Assembly (NCBI GenBank): GCA_964016875.1
Contig: OZ024720.1
Coordinates: 21,393,742 to 21,457,741 of the forward strand
Length of the DNA stretch: 64,000 nucleotides
Direction: 5' to 3'
DNA from: Fallopia convolvulus
Lineage: Eukaryota; Streptophyta; Magnoliopsida; Caryophyllales; Polygonaceae
Position numbers and translations under genes: made by a program. The notes beneath the pieces were generated by a model. That model saw nothing but the letters and a program-made list of their open reading frames with translations, was not told the origin of the DNA and ran no database searches. Below are positions 31,439 to 42,823 of this stretch, piece after piece (position 1 is the first letter of the stretch; the number at the start of each line of letters is the position of its first letter).

Positions 31439-32851
31439 TCATATCCGCCTTTTTAGTTGTGTTTTAAGGGTGTTTTTTTTTTGTGTTTGAGTCTTTTTCT
31501 TTAGTTTTGTGTTTTGTTTTGAGTCGTTTGTGTAGGTTTTCATATTTCCTTAAGATATGGAGTCAACATAAGCTTCGGTGGTGTTTTTATAGATTTTGGA
31601 GTTGTTTGGAGCAACTTTTGAGGAAAGGAAAAGCTCAAGGAATGAAGTCCATAAAGAGATGGAGAATCAAGTTCGATCTAAGAAAGAAGTAGGGAAACTC
31701 GTTAAAAAGACATAGGAAAAAGAATCGAGTCAACCGAGGTGTAACGAACCCTATATCGAAGTTTTACTCTCAAGTTATAAGCCTGTTTTCAATGCTGAAG
31801 GGGGTCGATAACGACCTCGTAAGGGTCGATAACAAGGTCAGCAGGGGTCGATACCGAGGTACACATGTTCGGTAATGAGGTGTTCAACAAAATAAGTTTG
31901 AAGAATTCTGCAAAGAGTCCTACCGACCCTGACGGGGTCGGTACCGAGGCACTCAAGGTCGTTAGCGAAGACCGAGTTGGCGCATTTAAAAGATCTTTTA
32001 TCCTATATCTTTTATGTTATGAGATAGTTTTCTGGATATATCTTTTAGAGATATTATTTCCTTATAGGTAGCTTTAGCCTTTTCTATATAAACTCTTGTT
32101 CTAGCTTTAAGTTTTATCTTATCCCACAATTAACCTAGTTTAGGGTAGAAGTTAGAGCAAGAGAGAGAAGGGAGGTGGCGTGAGGAGAGAAGAGGGAACG
32201 AATTTGTGGAGTTACTTGGAAGACAAGTTTGCTTTGAATTCAGTTTTGTAAGTTTTCCTTTCAATAATTTAGATGTTCTTTTTAATTATGAATTGTGAGT
32301 AGTTCTCTCTCTCTCTAAGGTTGGGGTTAACCCAACAATGGTTATGCATGCTTGTTTGTGATCATGATTTGATTGTCTTTATTGCATAATTCTATTCTCT
32401 TGCTCTTAATCCTTGAAACGAAAGTTGAAAGGAAATTTCTCATTCATAGTTGAAGCGAAAGCGGAAACTTTGAATCAGAATAGTCAACTTAGGATTTTGA
32501 AACGAAACTTGATCAATCCTAGTTGAAGTAGAAGAGATAGATAGTAAGTTTATTAATAGGACGAAAGCTGATTGATTTACTTGCTTAGTTGATGAAAGTT
32601 AACGACTTTATGTGATAAAGGCATGATCTTTATGTTTCATTATATGTTTTTATGCAAGATTGTTGTTGTGGGGATACCTAAACCTTAGATTTTCTCTCTT
32701 TTTTGATAAAAAACACAACTTTCTCTCTTACTTGCACCCTAAGTAAGAACAAAACTTGATATTGACTTTTTCCTGTGGACGAAACTATTTTCTCTATACA
32801 CAGCGGGGTCTTGACTATAAATTTATTTGTTGTCAATGAACCCTTTCAACA
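31439..32851 (+). repeat. 3' LTR of element 3 (LTR C, 1413 bp)
   Basis: Follows the polypurine tract directly. It starts TCATATCCGCC (G of TG mutated) and ends TTCAACA, then ATTAG. TATA at 32085-32092; palindromes at 31805/31826 and 31917/31938. It is the partner of solo LTR C at 9570-10964. Confidence 0.88.
31805..31960. repeat. Palindrome modules, right LTR C U3
   Basis: TCGATAACGA 31805 with TCGATAACAA 31826; later GTCCTACCGA 31917 with TCGGTACCGA 31938 (linker CCCTGACGGGG). Both pairs are 21 bp apart. Confidence 0.85.
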
Positions 32852-34052
32852 ATTAGCGATTGGGTTCCTCTGATGTGCGTGCATGCATGCGTGCGAGTCT
32901 GTCCATGAGCGAATATCATGGGGTTCTAAATTTATGAGAGAATATCATAAATTTACCTATGAGTAAATATCATAGTTTACACATCTATGAGTGAATATCA
33001 TATATTTATCTATGAGTGAATATCATAGCTTTTATTTCTATGAGCGAATATCATAGAAATCTTGCTCACTCTTAAGCGTGCCATTTGTTGAATTTTAAGG
33101 TAGACCCATTTGAACAAGCAAAAAAAAGAAGGGAGAACAGAATGTTGAAAGGGTTTCCGGTCGGGGATTTTGGTTTAGAAAACAAAGAACACAAAAACGA
33201 GGTGCTTGTCCAATAAGCTTTATTCTTAACACAACATCCATGCGAGGAGCCTTTTCAAAATGGGCGATATCCCAAGTATAAGAGACGAAATTCCCTTTGA
33301 AACTCTTGAACGATTGAGCTCTCGGACTTTGCGATGCATCCACTTAAATTGATCCCTTCCAATTCGGGATAATCTATACCATACGTGTGTGTTTTTCGAT
33401 GACCTTCTGGCATATAGACCTCTACGCATTGGGTTACGGCTGCCCGTTTGTAGGATGTGAATCATGCAACGGCAGCGTATCGACGATCCTCGGCGAAGAC
33501 GAGTTAGTAGAAAAGAGCGCAATGATTCTTTTATTGGTTTTTTCGAGGCACTTTTCTCATGAAAGACCACCAATATTTTTGCAAACAAGCTCGGAGAGCC
33601 GAAATGCAATCTCAAGCGCAGATCTCGTATATGCTTTCACGAATATTGTTTCAATATGGGCTCAACCTTGCTTGGGGGTATGCGTCTCAAGTTTGTCCTG
33701 GAAAAAGAACGATTATATAGAATCCTTTCCGGCGATAGCCAAAATGTATGAGCCCTTAAGAGAACTTCTCATGCCTCGGCGATATCCGAGGGCTAAACGT
33801 TCTCATCCAAGTTGCACATCAAGGGCGTTTTCCATTCGAGATCCCTACGCGGTTTCATTCTTATGATCACGGTCATAGTTGCAAGCACGTTATTGCTCAC
33901 AATTTCGATTAGATGCCAATTATTGGACATCCCGATACCTTGACGCGCATCGAGGTCTTTGAGTGAGCTTCTTGCGCGAGTGGCTAACGTTGCCAATGCA
34001 TCAATGGATTCGTTTTTATCGCTTGATCATTGTACAATCTTGAACAACTTGA
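32852..34052. repeat. Flank block T2, right copy
   Basis: Begins with the same ATTAG as the left copy (10965) and stays alignable to CAATCTTGAACAACTTGA. Contains the second hairpin array (32903-33056) and the uninterrupted site of the 1097-bp insertion (near 33797). A + frame 33387-33866 and a - frame 33793-33996 match those of the left copy, but I recognise no family. Confidence 0.75.
32903..33056 (+). repeat. Array of six hairpin units (right copy)
   Basis: Same layout as 11016-11169. The second unit is perfect here (TTTATGA/TCATAAA) where the left copy has one mismatch; some loops vary (GTAAATA, GAGAATA). Confidence 0.85.
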
Positions 34053-34079
34053 ACTCTTCTATCATATTTGAGCATCCTT

Positions 34080-35027
34080 CACTACTACATTAAAGACCAA
34101 ATGCAACAATGACTTGCAGCAGTTCAAGCTAAAGCGACGGTTTATTGCAACGGTATGCCTATTAAAGCCGCCAGTGCAACGGTTTTGAGGTTATATTGCT
34201 AGTGCAACAGTAAGATTGGCCTAATGAAGTGGTTTTGTAAATGGACATTAAATAAGGATGTGAGAGGACATGGCGTAGAACTCAAATGAAGTGGTTTGCC
34301 GAAAAAATTTGACGCGCTTCTTTAACCCGCCCAATTTTAATCCAACCTGCGTCTTTCACCAAAACCCTAGAAATTCATTTCAATTGAAAATTTCATTCCC
34401 CACACCTCCAGCCACCCTCTATCGTCCATCCACTCCCAGCCTCTATCGCTCATCGGCCCTGACCTCTTCATCGACTCCGGAATCTCACACCCCGTCGCTG
34501 ACCTGCACACCTTTGTCTGTACAGCCCGACTTGTGCGTGCTACTATCTCTATTGTCCGACCCACCGCTGACCTACGTGCCTCTATTACTACCGCCTAACC
34601 TGCCGCTTACATCTACGCCTCTACCCCAACCCACCGCCGACCTCTACCATCGTTGCCTTGCTAATGAGCAACGAATCATCGACGAGAATTTATTGCATTG
34701 TTATCATATATTCCATCTCTCTCCTCTAATTTTTAGGGTCTGTTCCTATTCCAAATTATTCCTCCCTCTTGAGACTAATTTATATCATCTTTTAATTGGT
34801 TAAGGTAATTCAAGGTTTGGACTTGAAACAAAATTTGAGATGCGTAATATTATGCTAATTGCATATAACATCTAAGCATTCATATTATAATTAAGGATTT
34901 AGCTTGTATATATATGGTCCCGGTGTTAATATATGGTTTTCTCATGATTTGATTATATATGGTTGTCCTTGTAATCTGGTGCAAATTGAATAGAACAGAC
35001 AAGTTCCTGTGAGAAATGATATTCTAC
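34080..35027 (+). other. CACTA-like terminus and undetermined DNA
   Basis: CACTACTACATTAAAG at 34080 followed by several GCAACGGT-type subterminal repeats suggests one end of a CACTA (En/Spm) transposon; the other end was not found. A Pro/Ser/Thr-rich frame at 34291-34803 has no recognisable domain and probably reflects pyrimidine-rich composition. 34804-35027 is A/T-rich with nothing recognised. Confidence 0.35.
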
Positions 35028-35407
35028 TGATATCCGCGTTTTTAGTTGTGTTTTGAGGGTGTGTTTTTGTGTGTTTGAGTCTTTTTCTTTGAGTTTTGTG
35101 TTTTTTTTTTAGTCGTTTGTGTAGGTTTTCGTATTTCTTTAAGATATGGAATCTACATAAGCTTTGGTGGTGTTTATAGGTTTTTAGAAGTTGTTTGGAG
35201 CACTTTTGAGGAGGATGAGAAGCCGAGGAAAAATTCAAGGAATGAAGTCCATAAAGAGGTGAAGAATCAAGTTCGAGCAAAAAAAAAGAAGTAGAGAAAC
35301 TCGTTACAAAGACATAGGAAGAAGAATCGAGTCAAAGGGAGGTGTAATGAACCCGCTACTGAAGTTTTACTCTCAGTTACAAAGCTGTTTGCAGTTCTGC
35401 AAGGGGC

Positions 35408-35438
35408 TCGATAACGACCTTGTGAGGCTCGTTACCGA
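35408..35438. repeat. Palindrome module, LTR D U3
   Basis: TCGATAACGA 35408 and TCGTTACCGA 35429, linker CCTTGTGAGGC. A second degenerate pair (CTACCGA, TCGATACCGA) follows near 35480-35510. Confidence 0.82.
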
Positions 35439-35757
35439 GGTGCCCAGAGAAGAGAAAAATTGGGAATTGAAAAAAAAAATCTACCGACCTGGACGGGGTC
35501 GATACCGAGGGTCCCGTGTCGATAGAAGACATCAGAGTCAGCCGAACTAAAGTCTTTTATCCCTTATAGAATGGATATATCTTTTATTAGATTTATTTCC
35601 TTATAGAAGGGATATATCTTTTAGAGATTTATTTCCTTATAGATAGCTTTTTAGATAGATTAGTTTCTCTATAAATACTCTTGTTCTAGCTTTAGTTTTC
35701 TTAGGCCACAATTAACCTAGTTTAGGGTAGAGAGAAAAGAGAGGAGGCGTGAGAGGG

Positions 35758-35793
<36 letters not shown>

Positions 35794-36308
35794 GAGATTG
35801 AGGATTGCTTGGAGAACAAGTTTTGTTTGTATTCGGTTGTAAGCTTCTCTTTTCTTCTTAATTTAATTTAGTTGTCTTCAATTATGATGAGTGAGTAGTC
35901 TTCTATTCTAGGGTTGGGGTTAGAAACCCAACATAATTGTGCATAAATGATGATGTGATGAATGACTGGATTGCCTTCTATCTATTTTCTACTTGTTTGT
36001 GCAAAAGCTTTGACGAAAGTTGAAGTATTTCATGTTCTTAACTTGATGGAAAGAGAAAGTTGTGAATTTAGATACGAGATAAAGTTTGAGACGAAAGTTG
36101 AGAACTTTAGATCAAAGCAAGTAGATTAAGTGAATTGATTTGTGAAAATTGATTGATTTGCTTGATTAATTCAACGAAAGTTGATAACTTTATGTTAAAG
36201 GCATGATATTTATGATTCATATTGTTTGAAATTGCATGATTGTGTTGTGGTAGACCCTTATCCAAGATTTTTCTCTTATTTTTGAGTCGAAATTCAAACC
36301 CAGGTGCC

Positions 36309-36427
36309 TCGATATCGACCCTGCCCAGGTCGGTATCGACCTGTAATTTCTCCCATGTTCTTGTTGTTTACTTAGTTTTTTTGCTGAAATCATACCTCGG
36401 TAACGACCCTGAGAAGGTCGATATCAA
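36309..36427. repeat. Palindrome modules, LTR D U5
   Basis: TCGATATCGA 36309 with TCGGTATCGA 36330 (linker CCCTGCCCAGG), and TCGGTAACGA 36397 with TCGATATCAA 36418 (linker CCCTGAGAAGG). Confidence 0.88.
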
Positions 36428-36610
36428 CCCTCTTCAGTGCTTTGTTTTGCTTTGTTTTTACTTTGTTCTTTGCTTTGTTTGTTATTTTGTTGCTTAGATT
36501 AGTAATTAAACACAACCTTGCTTCCCGTGGACGATCCTGACTTCACTATACTCAGCGGGGTCTTGACTATAAATTAATTTGTTGTCAAGTAAATCCCTAT
36601 CAACATCTAC

Positions 36611-37172
36611 TAATCCTTAAATTAGGATATCTAGATATGCTTACTTCTTAAGTTGGGTTTTCTATTTTCATGCAAGTTTATGTTCTTGTATACTTAAGGC
36701 TTCAGATTAAATGTTTGGATTAATGTTAATTTTGGTTACACATGGCAGTTTAGGCTTTAGATTTAGTATTCGCTCATGTGGTTGAATTATGATTGTTCGA
36801 TCTATTGTGAAGATTGGTATATGTTTGTTCAATCTCATTCAAGTTATTCTTTGTTCAATTTTCAAGACCTTAGCTTGAGTGAGAATAAGCTCAAAACTGC
36901 TCATGTTTGTTCTCAATTCCCGAGCTCATGTGATTTATTTTTCACAATTGATGCTTTGTCATTGTTAATTGATGCGTTTCAGAGATAATTTTGTTTGTTG
37001 CTTTTCTGTGCAGATCTTTTTATTCTTTGGCAAAGCTTCTCTTGACCCCTTTATGAGGCACACACATCTTTATTGTTGGCTTTGGAAAGGTACTTGACAA
37101 GAGCTATCTTTGTTCACTTCTTTAAAATAAGTTTAGGTGGTGGATTCTGCTATCATTGTTTACTTCTTTAAA
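36611..37172 (+). other. Insertion target, possibly intronic
   Basis: T-rich, intron-like DNA with a possible small exon between CTGTGCAG (about 37012) and a GTACTTG donor (about 37090). With 44726 onward it formed the uninterrupted target of the LINE. No protein recognised. Confidence 0.3.
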
Positions 37173-37190
37173 ATACTTATATTAACTTCT
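37173..37190 (+). repeat. Target-site duplication of the LINE, left
   Basis: ATACTTATATTAACTTCT, identical to 44708-44725. Confidence 0.9.
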
Positions 37191-37219
37191 TCTTCTTTTT
37201 GACAAGGAAAGAAATTAGG

Positions 37220-38547
37220 GTGACCACTAACAAGCTAGTGGTCGCCCTAGAGCATCCTAACGGATGATGGTAAGGAAGCCCGAATCAGCTTCAAGTGGGA
37301 TGGAGGAGACACGCCTAAACGATCCAATGATGAAGTCCGCCATAGAATTGCACTCCTGTACAATGTGAGAAATGCTCCAATCCTGGAAACGAGCCAATAA
37401 GCAATGGATGTTCGCACATAGCACCTCAAACTCCCACGGGCAACGTCTATCACCGATTATGGTATTAACCAGCTACAAACTTTCGCCTTCAATCTGCATC
37501 TGGGGAATGCCACGTCTGGTGACCTCGAGAAGTCCCTGGCGCAAGGCGATGGTCTCGGATATCAGTACAGACTGTCGACCAATCAGTCCTCCGTCAAAGT
37601 GGATGGGAGAGCCACCAAAGTCCCTGAGGATGAACCCAAATGAAGCCACGCCTTCTGCATTAACTGCACCATCAAAATTCAATTTAATAAAATCACTTTT
37701 GGGTTTTTCCCATTTGGTTCGCTTTCTTCCAACCCGACCCCGTACACTATGGTTAGGGGACCAGAGGAAGTAGCAGCTTCTGCAAGTTTCCAATCTTTAA
37801 TCTGGTTTTGGGAGAACTCAGCGATTTGATCGACATTGGTCAAGTTAGTTCCGGCGTTGCAATCAAAGATTCTTGTTTCTCGAGAACCAAACGCTCCACC
37901 AAATAATGGTGAGAAGTTCAAATTCCTCTTTGGTTTTCATATGTTTGATTTCCTCTAGAGTCTCGAGTGGTTTGCTCCCGTTCGGAGGGATCTGGCCGGT
38001 GATCCCCCATAATTTTGAGTCTAATGAGTTAAGGGTTGCCTTAGTGATTGGGCATGATATTAACACATGGTAAGTGTCCTCCACCGTGCAGTTACATGCT
38101 TCGCAACCTTGTGTTACTGGAATGTGGTTTTCCGCAAGCCTAGTTTTTGTTGGTAGACCGTTTTGAGCTACTTTCCAAATGAAGTTCTTCATTTTAGGAG
38201 GGACATTTAGCCGGTTAATCCACTCTTAAGTTAATATTGGGTTCACCTTTTGATTGGTGGAGCCACTGCATTACGGAGTGGGTGGAATACCACCCATTTT
38301 TGCTTGGTTGCCAATACAATCTATCTGGTATTTTGTTAATGGAATTGATAATTTTGGAGATTTTGTTGAGGTCATCCGGCGAGACGACCCCAACCAACTT
38401 ATCCGTATTCCATGAGTTGTCCTCCTGGAGATAAGCCTCAACCGGTTCCTCCCAATCAATAAGGGTTTCAACCTCGGGTTTCGGGTTGAGGGAACCATTG
38501 TCGGTCCAATTGTCTTTCCAAAATCGGACAGTTTTACTATCCCCCAC
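37220..38547 (-). pseudogene. LINE ORF2: zinc-binding region and RNase H
   Basis: Upstream piece 38215-38547 (TVRFWKDNWTDN), then zf-RVT at 37863-38192 (NFIWKVAQNGLPTK and CEACNCTVEDTYHVLISC), then RNase H (37473-37793): FIKLNFDGAV and SETIALRQGL carry the first acidic residues, while the third motif reads QIEGESL (usually Asp). The last part (DWSISHIVQECNSMADF) lies in another frame near 37290-37400. Frameshifts separate the pieces. Confidence 0.82.
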
Positions 38548-38559
38548 TTGCCAGATAAG

Positions 38560-40429
38560 GACCTTTACGAAGAAGTCTCTTAGGCCAATAAGTTTAGCCC
38601 ATTGTCAGGATGTGTTTTGTTTTTTCTTATAGTTTAGGATGCTTTCCATTTTGAGGTATTTTTCATTCACAGTTTTGACCCAAAGGTTGTTTGGTTTCGC
38701 TAAGATTTTCCAAAGAAGCTTCATTTGCAGTTTTTGGTTCATCTCGACCGCTTTTGCTATTCCCAACCCTCCATGGGCGGGAGGGCGACAGATGGAATTC
38801 CGGCTAATAAGTGGCTTGTAGTTGCTTTCCTTATTCCAAAAGAAGTTTTTGTTTATCCGGTCAAGTTCTTTCAAAGTTGCTTGTGGTAGTAGAAACGATT
38901 GCATAATATCGTTAGGTTGTGCTAATAGGTTTGCTTTGATTAGTGTTTTCCGCCCTTCTTGGGATAGGGTGTTGGCTTTCCATTTTGATAATTGGGATCT
39001 GGTTCTTTACACTAGGGGTTTGAAAGTGTTTTGGGTTACTCTCCCGTTAATTATCGGGCATCCCATGTATTTATCAAGTGCAACTGTGTTTGTTATTTAT
39101 AATATTTGTTTTATATGCTCCTTTTTGTTATTGTTAGTGTTTTTGGTCACTTGGAAAGTAGATTTATGGAAGTAGACTTTCTGTCCGGATATCTAACAGT
39201 AGTCATCAATAATGTCCTTAATCTTTTTGCATGATTGGCTGTTAGCTTTAGCAAAGATGATAATACCATCTACAAAGGCCAAGAAAGGATTTTTGTTCCA
39301 TTCCTCGAGATTTGGATCCCGATGCCACTTTTTGAATTAGCGCTCCAAAGGTTGAGTTGTCTAGCCAGAACCTCGGCAGTGAGGATGAATAAGTATGGCG
39401 ATAGGGGATCCCCCTGCCTAAGGCCCCGTTGAGGGTAGAATTGTTCGGTCGGTCCGTTGTTGACAAGGACTGAGAAAGAAACCGTTTCAACACATTCTCG
39501 GATCCATCCCATGAATTTATCATTAAAACCGAATTTGTGGAGTATCTCAATAAGGAATTCCATGCTGATTCGGTCATAGAATTTTTCCATGTCGAGTTTG
39601 ATAGCGATCCACCCCTCCTTCCCATGTTTGTTTCGGAATGAGTGAAAGATTTCATGCGCGATGAGCGTATTGTCATGGATACTCCTGTTCTGGACAAAAG
39701 CCCCTTGCATTGGGTGGATGAGTCTTTTTAGCACTCTTCTATGACGGTTTGTTAGGATTTTTGATATTATTTTATATATTGTATTGCAAAGACTAATTGG
39801 CATGTAGTGATTGGTTGAGTTGGGGTTTTCACATTTGGGTAATAGAGTTATAAATGTATGCTTTATTTGATTCCAAATTTTGCCCATGTGAAATAAGCTT
39901 TTAACAACCTTGGTCACGTCCGGGCCGACAATATGCCAATAATGTTTATAGAAGCTTTTGTCGGCATTCCATCCAGGCCGGGGGATTTATCATCCCCGAT
40001 GTCAAATAACTTGTTCTTTATTTCGGTATTTGTTATCGGTTTTGTGATTTTTGCGTTGTCTGCTTCGGTTACTTCTTTCTGGATGGTTTTGGTCATGCTT
40101 TGGAGTTTTCTGTGGTTTATTTCCAAAGCCCGAAAATGGTTTTGTAAATCCCTTTTGATTTCTATTTTGATGTTTTCTAGTCCAGTGATTTGTGTTCCCT
40201 TTGATGTACGGATTTCTTTGATATTGGTTCTTTTTCTTCTATCGCTCGCAATCTGGTGGAAGTATTTCGTGTTTTTGTCATTTAGTTTTATGTGGGTGTT
40301 CTTAGCCCTTTGTTTCCAATAGGAGTTGTGGAAGTTGATTAGGCACGACCGTTTTTTGGCCAACCTTTCTTGTTTTTGGACTAGTTGATTGTTTTTATTT
40401 TCTATGATATCTTTCTGAATTTGAAGCAA
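38560..40429 (-). pseudogene. LINE ORF2: reverse transcriptase
   Basis: RT motifs in order: DDKSPGLDGMPTK region (39914-40429), LLPKCENPN and SLCNTIYKIISKILTNRH, KLDMEKFYDRISMEF (catalytic Asp present), GLRQGDPLSPYLFIL, then after a frameshift FVDGIIIFAKAN at about 39245-39285. The catalytic box should end in two Asp; here the second is Gly. The thumb and connection continue at 38605-38904 (GGLGIAKAVEMN). Inactive. Confidence 0.85.
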
Positions 40430-40734
40430 ATTTTCGTCTAGTTTTTAATTTGTACAAAGATGTTTCCAAACATGTGTTTATTCCATGCTTTTGCTTTGCT
40501 TTTAAGGAGCTGTGTTTTTTTGGTGAGATTAAAGATATGTGATCCACCAGCGTTATGACGCCAGACTTGTTTGCTGACGTTCTGGAAATCTTTTCTAGAG
40601 GTCCACATCATTTCAAATTTGATGGTTGTGCTTTGAATGGTGCTCTTGTTGGGAGATTGCACGAGATAGGGCAGTGATCGGAGGTTGAGAAAGCATGGTT
40701 TTTCGTCGCTATGGACGGTTACCATTGAATAATT

Positions 40735-42823
40735 TGGTTACTAACTAATGTGCAGTCTAATTTCTCAAGCGTAGTATTTTCAAGATATTGGATCTTCTCC
40801 AAGTAAATTTGTTTCCTAACGTTGGAATATCGCAAACGTCACAATCATTTTTAAATTTAATGAGTCGATCAAACTTAGAATGATTTGGGCTTGCGCCCCC
40901 TTGTTTTTGATCAGGTGTTGGATTTCACTGAGGTCTCCCATAATGATGCATGGAAGGTTACAATTCTGGATAAACTCTTTGAGCTTCGTCAAAAACTGAT
41001 CTTTTTCTTGTGCCCTTGGTGGAGCATAAGCAAAAATAATGATCAATTCATTGTTGGTTTCCATGTTCGTATACTGGAAGCCCATGAAGCGTTCGTCTCT
41101 GTGGAGAGTTTGGATTCTTTCACTCGAGAGTTGGGCCCCCTTCCAGAGGACACAGATCCCTCCAGCGAGTCCGATTGTCGGGATAAACTCAATGGAGTCA
41201 AAACCAGCCTTTTGCCAGGATTTACATTCCGGCGGGGTTTGGGATTGACCCGACTAAAGTCGTTATGCCGAGATCAAAAGTAATTTAACCCTATTTTACT
41301 AACCAGTATAGTAAGCAAGCAAGTGGTCGAACCCAAGAGAACTGAGGCTTCTAGTTTCAATATTTTTTATAAATTTAAGGAAAAAAGAAGTTTTGGAAAT
41401 AGTTCGATCTATCTAAACTATCTAACAAACTAATAAACAAAACAAGTATTCAAATTAAGAGAAGCAAACAAGTTTATCCAGCAGATTCACATTGATAAAG
41501 TCATTCGATCATTGGTTTTTGCCTTTGATTTCATTCACACCCAAGATTATTTCCTATCCTGATCATTAACAATCGCAAGTCCACGGTCCAAGCAATTCTT
41601 TAATCCTAGGCAAGGACACTTAACCTAGAATTAGCATAGAGAACAAGGATATACAGGATATCGATTCAAGCAATCAAGCTATGAGGCAATTGCAAGAACA
41701 AACAATCAAATCTCTTTCTCAATTCCTAGTCCACGGTCCTAGAAATTAAGTTGTTTCATAGATCAAGTAAGATCACATAGACAATTATTCAAACGTAATC
41801 AAACTGTAAAATATCAATCAAATTCAACAAGTTGCGCACCAAGTAAAATCAATTGATAATCATGGAATTAAGCACAAAGAGAAAAGATATTAATCAAGGG
41901 AAAGAAATCAATACCGAAAACCTTACGAAATCATAAATCAATGCTTCCCTGGTGAATAAACTCCAAGGTTTAAGTCTCCATTAATGAAACACAAAACTAG
42001 GTCTAAACTAAACTATGAATCTGATATTATGGAATAGAATGTCTCGTAACCTAAAACCTCGGACTTTTATAATATGTTCCGAAAGAGAAAAGATAAAAAG
42101 AAAACAAAATACAAGATAGCGAAACGTCTGGCGGCGGCGAAACACCAGCCATCGCGAGCGCGGTAGGAATCCGTGGGCGCGGCAACGACGGTTACACAAC
42201 CTCGCGGATATGGACATCACTGCGGGCGCGGTAGGATTCCGCGGTCACAGTTCTTCTTCTGACAGCTTTTTGGTGTTACCTTCGGAGGTGGTTTTGACCC
42301 ACATAGATTTGGAATTTGAACTCGCAATAGAACATGAATTGTAGCTCTTCTAGTTAGCTTTCGAATGATACCAATTTCAGCTTCATCCGATCACCGTAGC
42401 TCCCGGACGATGCGTCACACGAAAGTGGCGTCAAAACAACTCCAAATCAACACTTGTCTTCAAAACTATTGCAATTCTTCAAATCGTGTCTTCGGTCTTC
42501 ATATTACAATTATGCTCAAAACTAACCTAAACACACTCAAATCATGCCTAAAATAAAAGAGATAACCATACTAATCTAGAGCGTATCAGGGATTTTGTTT
42601 CAACTAGCGATATTAGTTGGATATTTTCAAGGCGACATAAAGCGCTGACCTCGGTCCAGAAAGACCTTCCCTTCAAGCCCCTACAATTCCACATACTGAT
42701 CTTCATAAAAAACCGTCTAAATTGTGGCTTTTGGCCATTAGGGGGTATGGAGGTTTCCATGATTTTCTTTTCAAACCTATTTTGTTGTGGCTTTTGGCCA
42801 TTAATTATCAAGATATTTCCCAT
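40735..42823 (-). pseudogene. LINE ORF2: endonuclease, split by a solo LTR
   Basis: The N-terminal part at 42594-42823 starts the endonuclease (ISMWNCRGLKG, then SLVETK). It is interrupted by the LTR at 41246-42588 and resumes at 41240 down to about 40735 with ELIIIFAYAPPR, GDLSEI. Homologues read GDFN or GDLNEI at the last motif, so Asn is Ser here. At least one frameshift. Confidence 0.78.
41246..42588 (-). repeat. Solo LTR E (1343 bp) inside the LINE
   Basis: TGACCCGACT to GCGTATCA on the + strand, flanked by exact GGGAT at 41241-41245 and 42589-42593. Minus orientation is inferred from the TGATACGC start, as in the other gypsy LTRs. At 340-470 bp from that start lies a GC-rich module: two copies of TCCTACCGCGCYCGC about 80 bp apart plus CCGCGG, the same relative place as the palindrome module of the other LTRs. 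Confidence 0.9.

Larger units (their letters stand above)
13242..32851 (+). mobile_element. Ty3/gypsy element 3 (degenerate, nested host)
   Basis: Leader, gag, protease, an integrase scrap, 3' UTR, polypurine tract and 3' LTR on the + strand. It is interrupted by element 2 (15425-27094) and a solo LTR (28015-29498). Taking out both insertions joins the protease N-terminal part at 15424 to 27100 in frame, and joins GGATTAC to CAAGC at the second site. RT, RNase H and most of integrase are missing. The 5' LTR and primer site are not present: the leader begins directly after block T2, at a recombination junction near 13241. Confidence 0.82.
35028..36605 (+). repeat. Solo LTR D (1578 bp)
   Basis: TGATATCCGCG to ATCAACA, flanked by TCTAC at 35023-35027 and 36606-36610. 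Related to LTR C at both ends. TATA at 35670-35677, GA run about 35761-35792, palindromes 35408-35438 and around 35485-35515 (U3), 36309-36339 and 36397-36427 (U5). Confidence 0.9.

Noticed and set aside
34291..34803. 170-codon + frame as a host gene
   Set aside because: Low-complexity Pro/Ser/Thr composition from C/T-rich DNA next to a CACTA-like end; no recognisable domain.
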